64,000 nucleotides of DNA from Laburnicola sp. R22_1 (taxonomy: Eukaryota; Ascomycota; Dothideomycetes; Pleosporales; Didymosphaeriaceae): positions 2,542,001 through 2,606,000 of the forward strand of contig JACONQ010000009.1 in the NCBI GenBank assembly GCA_014281115.1. The letters run 5' to 3'. Positions 21,726 through 31,904 of this stretch are shown here, in pieces. Below the pieces are notes generated by a model. It was not told the DNA's origin. It did no database searches and saw only the letters and a list, made by a program, of their open reading frames with translations. Made by a program: the position numbers and the translations under genes. Numbering within the stretch: position 1 is the first letter of the stretch; every line of letters begins with the position of its first letter.

Positions 21726-21974
21726 TATGGCGCCGAGGAGGAGCATGAGGGTCCTTGGGAGGGGCGACCGCATTGGACGGGACCGCACGGGAAGGGACCG
21801 CGGCCTTATGGTGGGGAGCATGGAGAGGGGCATCGTGGTGGGGGGCATCGTGGTGGGGGGCATCATGGAGAGGGGCATCGTGGTGGGGAGCATCATGGTG
21901 GACAGCATCGTGGCGGGGAGCATCATGGTGGGGAGCATCGTGGTGGGAAACACGGACAGCATGGTGGGAGGTAG
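21726..21974 (+). repeat. 15-bp tandem repeat encoding a His/Gly-rich segment in the CBM18 frame
   Basis: Units related to GGGCATCGTGGTGGG are repeated about ten times between 21,815 and 21,965. In the phase of the CBM18 gene, after its TGA, this reads YGAEEEHEGPWEGRPHW, then HGEGHRGGGHRGGGHH, then HHGGEHRGG units, to a TAG at 21,972. The other phases give unlikely repetitive Val/Ile or Trp/Ala products. No intron with usable borders and phase removes the TGA. Confidence 0.7.
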
Positions 21975-22459
21975 AGAAGGAATGTTGCGTTTCTTTGGGG
22001 AATTTAATTGGGCGTGGCGTTTGATGGATGGCTTTGGAGAATTTAATCGATTTCGGCGTTTGATGGATGGGGTTTGAATGCGTGGGTTAGCGTACGGTCG
22101 TTTGGTGTCTACGGACAGGGCAAAAGTTTGAATATAGTTGTCCTGTGATTGATCATGCTGGAGTTACACATGATGATCAGACTTGTGCCATGGTATTTTA
22201 TGACATGCATGACTGATCTCGGTGGTGCAGTCGAGCAGTGTTGAGAGAGTGCGGCGGGCCGTGGGGGGACACGATGCACGATGGCCCGTGCAGGATGAGA
22301 TCCTATCCAGCCCCGGACATGCGCGGGTGCCTGATGGCTGATGCAGGGTCTCGGTTCGGACGCTTGCGGAGCGGATGGGAGTACATGTCTATCGTGGCTG
22401 TCTGACGGTGTCTTGTCCGTGAACATTCATCTGGGAGCATTCATCTGGGGGCACGCACA
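21975..22459. other. Intergenic
   Basis: Holds a short duplication (GAATTTAATTGGGCGTGGCG and GAATTTAATCGATTTCGGCG, each followed by TTTGATGGATGG) near 22,001-22,070. No gene supported. Confidence 0.45.
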
Positions 22460-23551
22460 ATGGACCCCCTCATCGCGGCTGCCACCAACGCGCCGTCGCC
22501 GGAAAGCGCGACCCCGCCTCCCCCCGCCGCCGCTATGCCCGAGTCTTCAGCAGCAGCAGCCGCAGCAGCCGCACCACCACCACCACCACCACCACCACCA
22601 CCAGGCCGTCTCTGGGCCATCGCCGACCTGCATCTCTCCTACAAGGGCAACCGAGAGGCCCTCGAGAAGCTCCAGCCGCACCCCGACGACGGGCTCATCC
22701 TCTGCGGCGACGTCGGCGAGAGCGCGGAGCATCTGCGCCAGTGCTTCTCCCAGGCGACGGCCTGCTTCCGCCAGGTCTGGTGGGTGCCGGGCAACCACGA
22801 GCTCTTCACAATGCCCTCCAAGCAGCAGGCGGGCCGGCGCGGCGAGGACAAGTATCTCGAGTGCGTCGCGGTGGCGCGCGAGTTTGGCGTCCTCACGCCC
22901 GAGGACGCCTTCGTGCTGTGGACGGGCGAGGGCGGCCCCTGTGTCATCGCGCCCATCTTCACGCTCTACGACTACAGCTTCCGGCCGGCCCACGTCGAGC
23001 TAGAGGACGCCATCGAGTGGGCCAGCGCCGAGAACATCGTGGCCACGGACGAGCACCTGCTGCACAACGACCCCTATGGCTCGCGCGGCGAGTGGTGCAG
23101 CGCCCTCGTCGAGCGGGCCGAGGCGAGGCTGGCAGCGGCCGTCATGGAGAACCTGGGCACCCAGCTTGTCATTGTCAACCACTGGCCGCTGCGCGCGGAC
23201 CTGGTCAACATCCCCCTCGTCCCCCGCTTCGTCATCTGGTGCGGCACCCAGCTGACCGAGGACTTCCACACCAAGTACAACGCCAAGGTGGTCGTGAGCG
23301 GCCATCTGCACGTCCGCCGCACCGACTGGCGGGACGACACGCGCTTCGAGGAGGTCAGTCTGGGCTATCCGAAGCAGTGGCGGATGTGTCAAGACCGCGG
23401 CCTGGACATCAACGACCTCCTCCGCGAGATCCTGCCAGGCCCCGCCCTGCCGCCTCCTGACCAGCGCGCCACCCTTTGGAGGCACTTTGGAAAGGGCACC
23501 ACGGTGACCCCGCCAATCTTCCTGGCGTCTCACCATGGGGCTAGGCCTTGA
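22460..23551 (+). CDS. Calcineurin-like metallophosphoesterase
   Basis: A single-exon 363-residue protein. The first 48 residues are low complexity (Pro/Ala runs, including eight Ala and ten Pro). The catalytic domain then shows the five metallophosphoesterase blocks in order: ADLHLS (about 55-60), GDVGE (83-87), GNHE (111-114), VNHWPL (about 240), and SGHLHVRR (about 278-285). These residues ligate the two metal ions. The closest known organisation is the class III/CpdA-like single-domain phosphodiesterase group; the substrate cannot be read from the sequence. There is no signal peptide, so it is probably cytosolic. The gene is markedly GC-rich compared with its neighbours. The start ATG (CACAATGGACC) is the first in frame. 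Confidence 0.85.
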   Translation: MDPLIAAATNAPSPESATPPPPAAAMPESSAAAAAAAAPPPPPPPPPPGRLWAIADLHLSYKGNREALEKLQPHPDDGLILCGDVGESAEHLRQCFSQATACFRQVWWVPGNHELFTMPSKQQAGRRGEDKYLECVAVAREFGVLTPEDAFVLWTGEGGPCVIAPIFTLYDYSFRPAHVELEDAIEWASAENIVATDEHLLHNDPYGSRGEWCSALVERAEARLAAAVMENLGTQLVIVNHWPLRADLVNIPLVPRFVIWCGTQLTEDFHTKYNAKVVVSGHLHVRRTDWRDDTRFEEVSLGYPKQWRMCQDRGLDINDLLREILPGPALPPPDQRATLWRHFGKGTTVTPPIFLASHHGARP

Positions 23552-23909
23552 CCCATCCTTTGTCCTGCTTCACCGACTTTTACCCATCATCCCCGGAGTG
23601 CTATGGGTGCAACATCATTGTTGGGCTGTCCTCTGCGCTCAATTTCACGCAGTTTGCTCGATGCACATCCTCGGCAAGTTCCGTAGTTCGTACGATCCAA
23701 ACTCAATAAATATTCAAATCTAATTTTCGCATAGCGCAAACCTTTTGCTTTATTCGGCTTAGTCGGATCTTCTGATACGCACCGCGCATCCTTGGGATCC
23801 TTGACATCTTGCGGCTGACCACGCGACCAGCGACGTTTATAGCGTGTCACGACTTACGCTTCGCCATGTTCTCCCACAAATTTGTTCTCTAGTTTCCGTT
23901 TTCTTCACC
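23552..23909. other. Intergenic
   Basis: AATAAATATT at 23,705-23,715 is a plausible poly(A) region for the upstream gene. The frame from 23,844 is the open 5' leader of the next gene. Confidence 0.4.
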
Positions 23910-24746
23910 ATGACCAAGGTCCTCGGTGTCTGGGCAGACATAGCCGACGAGAGCTGCGAATGGCACGAGACCAAGCATATACCGGACGTCACCCAGCGCA
24001 TCGCAGCACGCGCATACCATTTTGAATCCGCCGAGAACGCGTTCCCAGAAGTCCACCGACTGGGAGCACCATTTTTCACCCTCTACGATCTGTCGGAACC
24101 AACAGAACCGCAGTCAGCAGTTGAAAAGAGTCTTCCGACGGGCTCGTTACGCGATGTACCCGAGGATGCGAGCCTCGAGGCGCGGCACTACACTTGTCAG
24201 GTAGAGGCGAAAGCAGAGGGGTTTTCGGGAGGTACGCATGCACACCCACGACCATCGCCGTCTTGATATTGACTGTATCAGACTACGCCGACATTGGGTG
24301 CCTTATTATGATAAACATTGAGCCCTCGAAGTCGGCGCACGACGCGTTTTTCGAATGGTGGCGCAGCGAATTTGAGCCGATGATACAGAAGTCGCCCGAA
24401 TTTCTTCGGACGCGGTTGTTGAAGTTGGACCACGCTTCAGACTTTCGGGAACAATCGCGTCAATCGGTCAAAAACGAGGACTTACTGACATATGTCGCGG
24501 TATACGAGTTTACATCTCCCGATCTACCCTGGGAGATCATGGTGCAAATTGGCCAATCGGAAGGCTGGCAGCGATGCGTCGAGCAAGAACTGGTATGTCT
24601 GCATATTCAGGCTGGGCTACGGAAGACTAACATGGCAATAGCAATACAAATATGGAATCTATCACCTCAGGAAGATTTACTCGAAGAGCGGCGAAGTGGA
24701 GGCAGAATTCAACGACTCGTCTTCAGATGAAGACGACGATGTATAA
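23910..24746 (+). CDS. EthD-like / dimeric alpha-beta barrel protein
   Basis: Three exons, 23,910-24,231, 24,282-24,592 and 24,642-24,746, with introns of 50 and 49 bases, give 245 residues. The start is chosen for its context (TTCACCATGACC) rather than an in-frame ATG 66 bases upstream. The product begins TKVLGVWADIADESCEWHET and continues HIPDVTQRI, a pattern of fungal EthD-type proteins built of two ferredoxin-like repeats (second repeat: HDAFFEWWRSEFEPMIQKSP, then FLRTRLLKLDHA). It ends in an acidic tail (SSSDEDDDV). Reaction unknown; the fold is used by monooxygenase- and ethyl-tert-butyl-ether-degradation-type proteins, and fungal relatives are largely uncharacterised. Confidence 0.8.
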
Positions 24747-25524
24747 AATGGCGAAGAGCACCAACAGCTATGCACGGAGTTTCTGGACAACAGGGACGGC
24801 TGACGATGGGGATCGCAATTTGGCGCGTAATGGAGCAAGGTGCGCTAATACGCCAGTCCGTCCTCAGGACCCTTTATACATTGTTGTTTAATATCATATC
24901 ATGCTACACTACACCTAGTACTATCATCTCCCATACGCTCAGCATCGTTTGATAATAAACCACCTGCTACTTTTACGCTCACCTGCCTCAATCGTCCTGT
25001 CACGCCTCGGCAGAGCGACCTCGGGAGCCAATACTCCGGCACGCTGATCGCACGCCTTGGCCACTGCTAGCATTACCCCTGGCCGCTCCTACCAGGACCA
25101 CGGCCAAATTCCACGCTAGGCCCTGTCGATCATCATCGTTCATGCTCGAACAGGACGCATTCCCGGCGCACATGACCTTATAGCTGCACCTTGTTCATGC
25201 CTCGCGCGGTCAACACCTGGGATCGGAAGGCGGCCGGGCGGACGCGCAGTGGCTATGACGGCCAGAGAAATGATGGACCAATGGCTACTTCATCTTGAGC
25301 CCATGTGCGCATCTGTCATGCAAACATGATGATATCGACGAACGCGGAGAAGCAAGAGCATTGGCAAAAGACGGCAAACGGATACACGGCGACGGGACTG
25401 CAAGGCGGTACTCGGCAGCATGTAAGTCTTGCTATAAAACCACACGGGGGCACTCGTTCTACGAGGTCGTCCTCACGAGGAACAAGACAAGCAAGCCCCT
25501 CGCCCAAGGTCTCGCCTCTGCACC
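24747..25524. other. Intergenic
   Basis: No gene supported. TATAAAA at about 25,433 and a CA-rich leader precede the next gene. Confidence 0.4.
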
Positions 25525-26285
25525 ATGTTGTCCCCCAAGTCGCTCGTTTTCGGACTGCTGGCTTCCTCGGCCGCAGCGTTTCCCCTCCTCTCTCCTCCCG
25601 CCGTCATTGCCCACGATGCCGTTGTTGGATTCCCGCAAACCGTCCCGTCGACCACGGCCGGCACGCTGATGCTCAAGTACAAGCCCTGGCTCCGGGTCTA
25701 CAACGGCTGCGTGCCCTTCCCCGCCGTCAACGCGGCAGGCGACACAAGGTACGCCCATCCCAACGTCTGATTTAGCATGGCGCTCATGGACGTCCCCACA
25801 GCGGCGGCCTCAACCCCACGGGCTCCTCCAACGGCGGCTGCAGCAAAAACACAGGCCAAGTATACGCCCGCAGCGCGACGTACAACGGCGCCTTCGCCAT
25901 CATGTACAGCTGGTACATGCCCAAAGACAGCCCGTCGACGGGGCTGGGCCACCGCCACGAGTGGGAAAACATCGTCGTGTGGCTGTCGTCTGAATCGACG
26001 TCTGCGACGATCCGGGGCGTTGCCATTTCGGCGCACGGCGGCTACCAGAAGAGCACGAGCCCGCCGCTTGATAAGACCAGGCCCAAGATTGGGTATATTA
26101 GCATGTGGCCGGTCAATCATCAGTTGATTGCGACGGATGATCGGGGCGGGGAGCAGCCGCTGGTTGCGTGGGAGAGTATGACGGCGGAGGCGCGGCGGGC
26201 GGTTGAGGTGGCGGATTTTGGGGCTGCGACGCCGAGTTTTAGGGATAATAACTTTATGAGTTATTTGGAGAGGGCGTTTCTTTGA
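25525..26285 (+). CDS. NPP1/NLP necrosis-inducing protein
   Basis: Two exons, 25,525-25,748 and 25,802-26,285, around a 53-base intron give 235 residues, the usual NLP length. Residues 1-19 are a signal peptide. The family heptapeptide is present as GHRHEWE (about residues 124-130), which in characterised NLPs takes part in metal binding and membrane damage. Two cysteines at the positions typical of type 1 NLPs are visible (one in exon 1, one just after the intron). The protein is probably secreted. Characterised type 1 members bind plant sphingolipids and cause necrosis of dicot tissue, but many fungal copies are not cytotoxic, so activity here is open. No break is seen. Confidence 0.85.
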
Positions 26286-26367
26286 GGGGATGCGTGGGGA
26301 TGTGTGTGGGGGCAAGGGGGGAAGGCGTGAGCTTGGGAATTCGTTCTTGGATACCAAATGTGATACC

Positions 26368-26386
26368 TTTTTTTTTTTTTTTTTTT
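26368..26386. repeat. Poly-T tract
   Basis: A run of 19 T between the NLP gene and the mariner element. Confidence 0.9.
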
Positions 26387-26466
26387 GCGCGATGCGATGC
26401 GTCCTCGGGAAGCTGGATTTTGCATCTTGTAGACTTGTACCTGCGTTAGTTTGTTCGCAGGTTGTA

Positions 26467-27981
26467 CGGAGGTGCGTATCAAAAGTCCTTGCCCGCTCGG
26501 CGACAGGGGTATCTCAGCCACAGTGCCGATGCGGAAATTGCTCCGAATCTGGTCAATTCTATCGAACTCTACCCTCCTTATACTCATTGCCCCCTTCTAG
26601 CTCAATAATCTTCTGAATATGAGTAGGAATACGCTCAATCCATGCCTGAATCTTATCCTAAGGTAGCTCCTTCCAGCACTGCTCCCACGCACGTACTGCC
26701 TCTGCTCGATTCTTTGGTGCACCCTTCTTTGTAGTATATCGCTTCATCCATGGCCAACAAGGCTCAATAGCGTTCAAATCAGGAGAGTTACCGCACCAAA
26801 GTAGCTTCTAGACACCCTGCAAGCTATACACGTAGCTCTGCACATAGTGATCGTGGCCAGGTGCCTTGTCCTCTTAAACAACTGTTCCTGGTCGCTCAGC
26901 TTGACACTGCTTTGCAAAAGGAATTAACTTTGGGAGTAAGATAGTTGACTGATATTGATACCAGTCAATTCCTGAGCCCGTGCCTCGACTAAGCTTGCCA
27001 TTCTTCTTATTCCACTTCCACTGAGGCTGTCGACCAGGCTTAGTACGTAGATCGAGACGCCGCATACCAGTCTCGAGCTCCCACCGTTCCCTCATAATAG
27101 GCTCTAGCTCTTGATTTAATTCCTCAATTCTTTTAATAGCAGCCTCCTTCTTGCTTTGTTTCTGGCGTCCAGCAATGACAGGGCCCTCGCCTATCATATG
27201 AAAAGCAGCCCCAAAACATAAATTCAGAATAGCCTTTCCACCTCTCACGGATACAGCTTCGGACAAAGGCTTCATCTGCTCTCCTCCAAACTCTGTAGCC
27301 ACCACGCCTGTGTAGAAGGACAACAGATGTTTCATCAGACCAGATAACGTTCTTCCAATCCTCAATTGTCCAGTCTTGATGTTGAAGACACCAATCAAGT
27401 CGATCCTTCTTTATCTTCTTCGTCAACCCAGGCTTCCTCGTTGGTTTAGTCTTCTTAAAGCCTGCTTTCCGGAGAATCCGCCATACTGTCATAGCTGATA
27501 TTTTGAATCCTTCTTAACTAAGTGCACCAGCAACATCAGCACAAGACTTCTCTCGTCCGTAGCGGTCAGTGCGTACAATATTAACGACTATCTCAGAGGC
27601 CTCAGCCTGTTTTGGTGGTCTGCCGGACCGTGGAGCATCTTCAAGGTAGCTATCCCGTATATGTAGTGGCCGCTGGGCTAGGTCAAAGCCGCGTATAATT
27701 GCTCGACCGTATATCGAATTAATCGTCCGCGTTGGGATTTTAGTTAATTCATTAATCTCGTTGCTTGACTTGCCAGTAGCTTTTAGGCTAACAACAAGGG
27801 CACGAGTAGAGATATCATAGGGAGCCATAATAGAGTAGAATGGTATAGGTGTATAGAGAGCATCTCCGCAAGATAGCTAAGGGCGCAAAGGCCACGTTGG
27901 CTCGGAGCAGTTTCCGCATCGGGACTGTGGCTGAGATACCCCTGTCGCCGAGCGGGCAAGGACTTTTGATACGCACCTCCG
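26467..27981 (-). mobile_element. Tc1/mariner-type DNA transposon, inactive
   Basis: The 1,515-bp element has inverted ends of about 80 bp (CGGAGGTGCGTATCAAAAGT and its complement at 27,962-27,981) and is flanked by TA on both sides (26,465-26,466 and 27,982-27,983). The ends match almost perfectly over GTCCTTGCCCGCTCGGCGAC and GGGGTATCTCAGCCACAGT. It encodes one minus-strand transposase that is broken by stops and a frameshift. Confidence 0.92.
26559..27828 (-). pseudogene. Tc1/mariner transposase (DD34E), broken
   Basis: An N-terminal paired-like helix-turn-helix (SLKATGKSSNEINELTKIP) is followed by VWRILRKAGFKKTKPTRKPG and the catalytic core: IWSDETSVVL (first Asp), then EDKAPGHDHY (second Asp), then NSPDLNAIEPCW (Glu). 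Breaks: TAA at about 27,515, a frameshift near 27,150-27,190 between GPCHCWTPETKQ and the next frame, TAA before EDKAPGH (about 26,874), TAG before KLLWCGNSP (about 26,810) and TAG before DKIQAWIERI (about 26,655). The three stops I can compare with related transposases all fall where I expect Gln, that is CAR to TAR, as RIP produces. Confidence 0.9.
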
Positions 27982-27983
27982 TA

Positions 27984-28570
27984 TCCGCTGGCTCTTTCGG
28001 CCTATCTGCATCTGGTAAATGATAAAAAGGACCGCGATTGTTGTTTAATTACTTTGGCGTGCACATCAGAATTATGAATATGTCGTAGAGAGGCCCGGGG
28101 CACAGGTACGCGAACCAAGCCAAGCCCGAATACGATGGCGGTGCCGTTGATTTCCGCTTTTGGGGGCGAGGGGCAGACGCAGGGGAGACTGGATGGGTAA
28201 ACTTCGGATGACGGTGGTGTCGGGTGGGGTGTGCTACGGTGCGTAACGCGCTCTTCCATCCGGTTGTCGAGATGAAAGCGAGATGGGCTGTGATGGGGTT
28301 TATTTATGGGGGATCGATATGAAATTGACTGCCGTTCTGTGACTTCTCTACTGTCGTGAGTCTGGTGGGGTTTTCTTCTCCGATGGTCACACAGAGAGAG
28401 CTACGGGAGCTACGGCTACGCGCCCGCCTTTGCCACACCTGAAGCTGAAGGTCTGTCATCTCATCTGCTATGGGGTAACTCAAACGTCCCACGGGATTGA
28501 TTCGTCATCCTGCAGGGCCTCATCTGCCCTCTCCGTCCTCCCCAGCCTTCCATCCACCCACAGTATAACA
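27984..28570. other. Intergenic
   Basis: No gene supported. This is the upstream region of the DUF1593 gene. Confidence 0.4.
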
Positions 28571-30138
28571 ATGGCGACCACCAGACTCCAGCAATACGCA
28601 ACGAAACCGCGCGTCTTCATCCTCAGCGACATCTCCAATGAGCCCGATGACGCCGAGTCGCTATGCCGGTACCTTCTGTACGCGAACCAGTTCGAGACGG
28701 AGGGGCTCGTCGCGTGCACGAGTACGTGGATGAAGAACAAGGTGTGTCCACAGGACATGCACAAGATCGTAGATGCATACGAGGGCGCCGTCGAGAATCT
28801 GAACAAGCATGTGCACCCCGAGGCGCAGTATCCGAGTGCAGAGCATTTGAGGAGCCTCATCAAGAAGGGCGCTGAGGTACGTGGATATCGTGGTTGAGAC
28901 AGACGCAAGAATTCTGCTGACAGGCGATGCGACAGACATACGGCATGGCAGCCGTCGGCGACAACATCCCCCTCTCGGACGGCGGCCAACTCCTCTATGA
29001 CCGCATCCTGACCGCCTCGCTCCACCCCCTCTGGATCCTCTGCTGGGGCGGCACCAACGTGCTCGCCTCGGTCCTCCTCAAAATCGACGACGCCTTCCCG
29101 CCCGAAGACTCACGGCGACTCCTGTCCCGCCTCCGCGTCTACGCCATCTCCGACCAAGACGACACGGGCGCCTGGATCCGCCACAACTTCCCCGACATCT
29201 TCTACATCGCCTCCGTGCACGGCTGGAACCAGTACGGGCTCGCGGCCTGGACGGGCATCAGCGGCGACCGCTACTACCACTTCGACCAAGGCGGGCCCGA
29301 CTTCGCCAAAATGGAGAAGGCCTGGATAAAAGAGAATATCCAGATTGGCCCGCTCGGGAAGGCGTATCCGGACTACCTCTTCATTCCTGAAGGCGACACG
29401 CCGACGTTCCTCTACCTGGTGCAAAATGGCCTCGGCAGCCCCGAATTCCCGCATTACGGCTCGTGGGGCGGCCGGTACGCGCGCACCGATGTCAGTGCTG
29501 AGGGCGTCAATGGTAACCACTATAGCGACGCGGTGGATCGCGTTGTCGGACTCGATGGGAGGACGTACACGAGTAACCACGCGGCGATTTGGCGGTGGCG
29601 CGATGCGTTTCAGAACGATTTCGCGGCCCGCATTACGTGGACGATGGAATCCGATTTCGCGAAGGCGAGCCATCATCCCGTCGTTGCTGTTAACGGCGAC
29701 TTTGGGCTGCATCCGCTGAGGCTGGAAGCGGAAGCTGGATCGCGCATCACGCTTGATGCCGAGGGGTCGTATGATCCTGACTGTCCTAGTAACGAAAACC
29801 TCACGTTCAAATGGTGGCACTATCGCGAGCCGACTGCTACGCAGTGGTGGGTTGAGGCTGAGGTTGCGGAAATGCATATCAGGCGTCTGGATGAGGCGGG
29901 GTCGAAAGTAGAAGTTACGATTCCGCCGCCGGAGAAGTGTGCGGTGGAGTTGATGAGTAGGAGGCCGGTGAGCGTGGGGCAGGCGTTGCATTTGGTGCTT
30001 GAGGTCAGGGGTGGGGGGGTGTTGCCGTTGACGAGTTATAGGCGGGTGGTGGTGCAGGTTTTGAATAAGGAGTTGAGGGGGGGTGAGAGGGTGGGTGGGG
30101 AGAGCATTGGGGAGGCTATGGGGGGGATGAAGGAGTAG
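28571..30138 (+). CDS. DUF1593 (Sde182-like, nucleoside-hydrolase-fold) protein
   Basis: Two exons, 28,571-28,876 and 28,924-30,138 (47-base intron), give 506 residues. The start is AACAATGGCG. The N-terminal domain begins RVFILSDISNEPDDAESLCR, the DUF1593 opening that resembles the D-x-x-x-D-D metal site of nucleoside hydrolases. Further blocks are PLWILCWGGTNVLASVL and DDTGAWIRHNFPDIFYI. The C-terminal part (from about residue 330) is beta-rich, with RITLDAEGSYDPD, like the Ig-like domain of the Sde182 cellulose-binding family. No signal peptide is visible, so it may be intracellular or exported otherwise. Substrate unknown; a glycan or nucleoside N-glycosidic bond is a family-based guess. 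The last 25 codons are Gly-rich. Confidence 0.85.
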
Positions 30139-30865
30139 GGTCGAGGTAGGGCGTTTGGGGGCGGGAATGGGGGGTAAAAGTTTGGGTTGGGTTGGGTTGG
30201 GTTGGGTTAGGGGGGAATGATGATTATGGTTGATTATGATATGATATGGTGCACGTTCTATTTACGAAACGTTTCTTTACTTTTGCTTATTTCCTAATCT
30301 GCGACTCTGAGCTTGTGTACTTACTTTATTTTCTGCCTTTGGAATGGAAGGTACACGATTGACGCGTTCTTGGTTCTACTTATACTATAGAGCAAAAGGG
30401 TATTTGGTCCGTAGCATATTGGGTTGGTGGATTTTCACATGGGGTTTCTTTCGGTTGCGTAGGGTGGGCTTGTGATGTGATGGAGATAGTGGCGTCCTTC
30501 AGCGTAGACGAGGATGGAGATTTTGTGCGCTGGGGTGGATCAATAAGACGGATAGAGATTTGGATCCATGGTAGAATGCTATGAGGGAAGAAGCTTGCCG
30601 TGTCGAAGGTGTGTGCCTGCGGTGGGTCGCTTGGCTGACGCATACCGGGCGGGCGGTACGTTTACGCATGCTAGGCTGCGATGCTGAATTTGAAACGAAC
30701 GCATCGTCAAGAATCTACAACTCAAGGGAGATGGTGTTGTATTTAATTTATATTGCTTAGCTACACCCGCTTGTGGACATTTGCACGTTACTGCTAAGTC
30801 TATCTTCATACCTAAACTCTACAAGTCTTGTTCTAAGTTCGCACCACCACCGTGACATGCACCGT
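30139..30865. other. Intergenic
   Basis: The GGGTT repeat (GGTTGGGTTGGGTTGGGTTG) at about 30,184-30,206 is a short simple repeat. No gene supported. Confidence 0.45.
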
Positions 30866-31904
30866 CTCCGAAATTCAAGCTCGAACTAAAAGACCACAAG
30901 AAATACAAGGAGGCCACGTTCCGCGGGTTTGCGCACAGGGCGTCCGGACGAGAAGACAAGTTCGAAGAAAAGGCGGAGAAAGAAGAGAAAGAGTGCTTTG
31001 AAGCTATCCCGGCGCAGAAGGGGGCGGAGGATGAACTGGCGCATGTAACTTACGGCAATTATTAGCCGAGGTGGAAATTACAAAGAGAGTGTTCGAAAGC
31101 GACGCATCGAAGCACGAAACCTTCCAAACCGAACTAGACACGCTCTACAACTCCATCTTTGGGTGGTCCCACGCCTGGCTTCCTGGAAGAAGACGCCAAA
31201 GAATAAGCCTGCGCTGCAGCACACACCCGCCTCCAATCCATTGCGCAGTCCCTTAAGAAAGAAAAACACGTCTCCTTGCTCCTCAAGCAGGCGTGCAGGC
31301 GCCTCCTCGATGCAAAGCGCTTCCTCATGATGGCGCACGATGCGAGTACCATGGATCTGTGGGGCGGCAGCACGTTTGTGAGCTTGCAGAAGCGGAATCA
31401 GCTTGAGCAGGCAGAGTCTTGCCTTCAGCAGGTGCGCATGTTGGCGCAGCAAATGGCGCAGATGGATGGGAGGAGGGAAATTGCGGCGCTGGGGGGCGGT
31501 GGAGGTGAGGATTGGGGATATTTGGAGCGACGTGGTGTTTGATAATATTTGGACGGATATGCACATGTGAGTCCCCCCTCTTCGCTCATCTTTTCCGCCT
31601 CGCTAGAAGATGGCATCATACTAACACTAACTCCCCCAGACATCAACGCATCCAAGCCGCCGAAGCACAAGTCGACATCGCGCTGCAAACTGGCGCGCGC
31701 CTCACGAAAGAGCAGCAAAATAGAGAAAAAGAATTCATTGCGGAGACGGGAAGGGCGAGTGCGGAGTTGAGGGAGAGGAGGGTCGAGTTGCAGTGGAGTC
31801 GGGAGGAGGCGTTTCGGAGGGTCGTGGGTGGGGTTGCGCCCGAGAGATCGGCAGTGCCGAGGGTTGAGGGTGAGGATGAGGCGCCGCCGGCGTATGAGGC
31901 GTGA
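30866..31904 (+). pseudogene. Conserved fungal hypothetical gene, multiply broken
   Basis: Protein-like blocks follow one another in changing phases: KLELKDHKKYKEATFRGFAH; then NLRQLLAEVEITKRVFESDA and TELDTLYNSIFG; then GPTPGFLEEDAKE, a TAA, ACAAAHTRLQSIAQSLKKEK and MMAHDASTMDLWGG; then VVFDNIWTDMH up to an intron at 31,567-31,639; then HQRIQAAEAQVDIAL and a Pro-rich end APPAYEA. At least three frameshifts (near 31,035, 31,160 and 31,530) and one stop (about 31,204) are needed. I recognise the order of blocks as that of an uncharacterised coiled-coil family in ascomycetes, from memory of the family and not from a search. Function unknown. Confidence 0.6.

Noticed and set aside
21574..22077. 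Repetitive 167-codon frame over the 15-bp repeat array
   Set aside because: Val/Ile/Gly repeats with no start support; the repeat makes more sense in the CBM18 phase.
22741..23460. 239-codon frame in a second phase over the metallophosphoesterase gene
   Set aside because: Arg/Ala/Gly/Pro-rich and without motifs, while the other phase has all catalytic blocks.
29110..29991. 293-codon minus-strand frame opposite the DUF1593 gene
   Set aside because: It lies entirely antisense to a conserved exon and has Arg/Pro-rich shadow composition.
30184..30206. GGGTT repeat as a possible telomere-like tract
   Set aside because: It has a five-base unit, not the TTAGGG six-base unit, and is short and internal.
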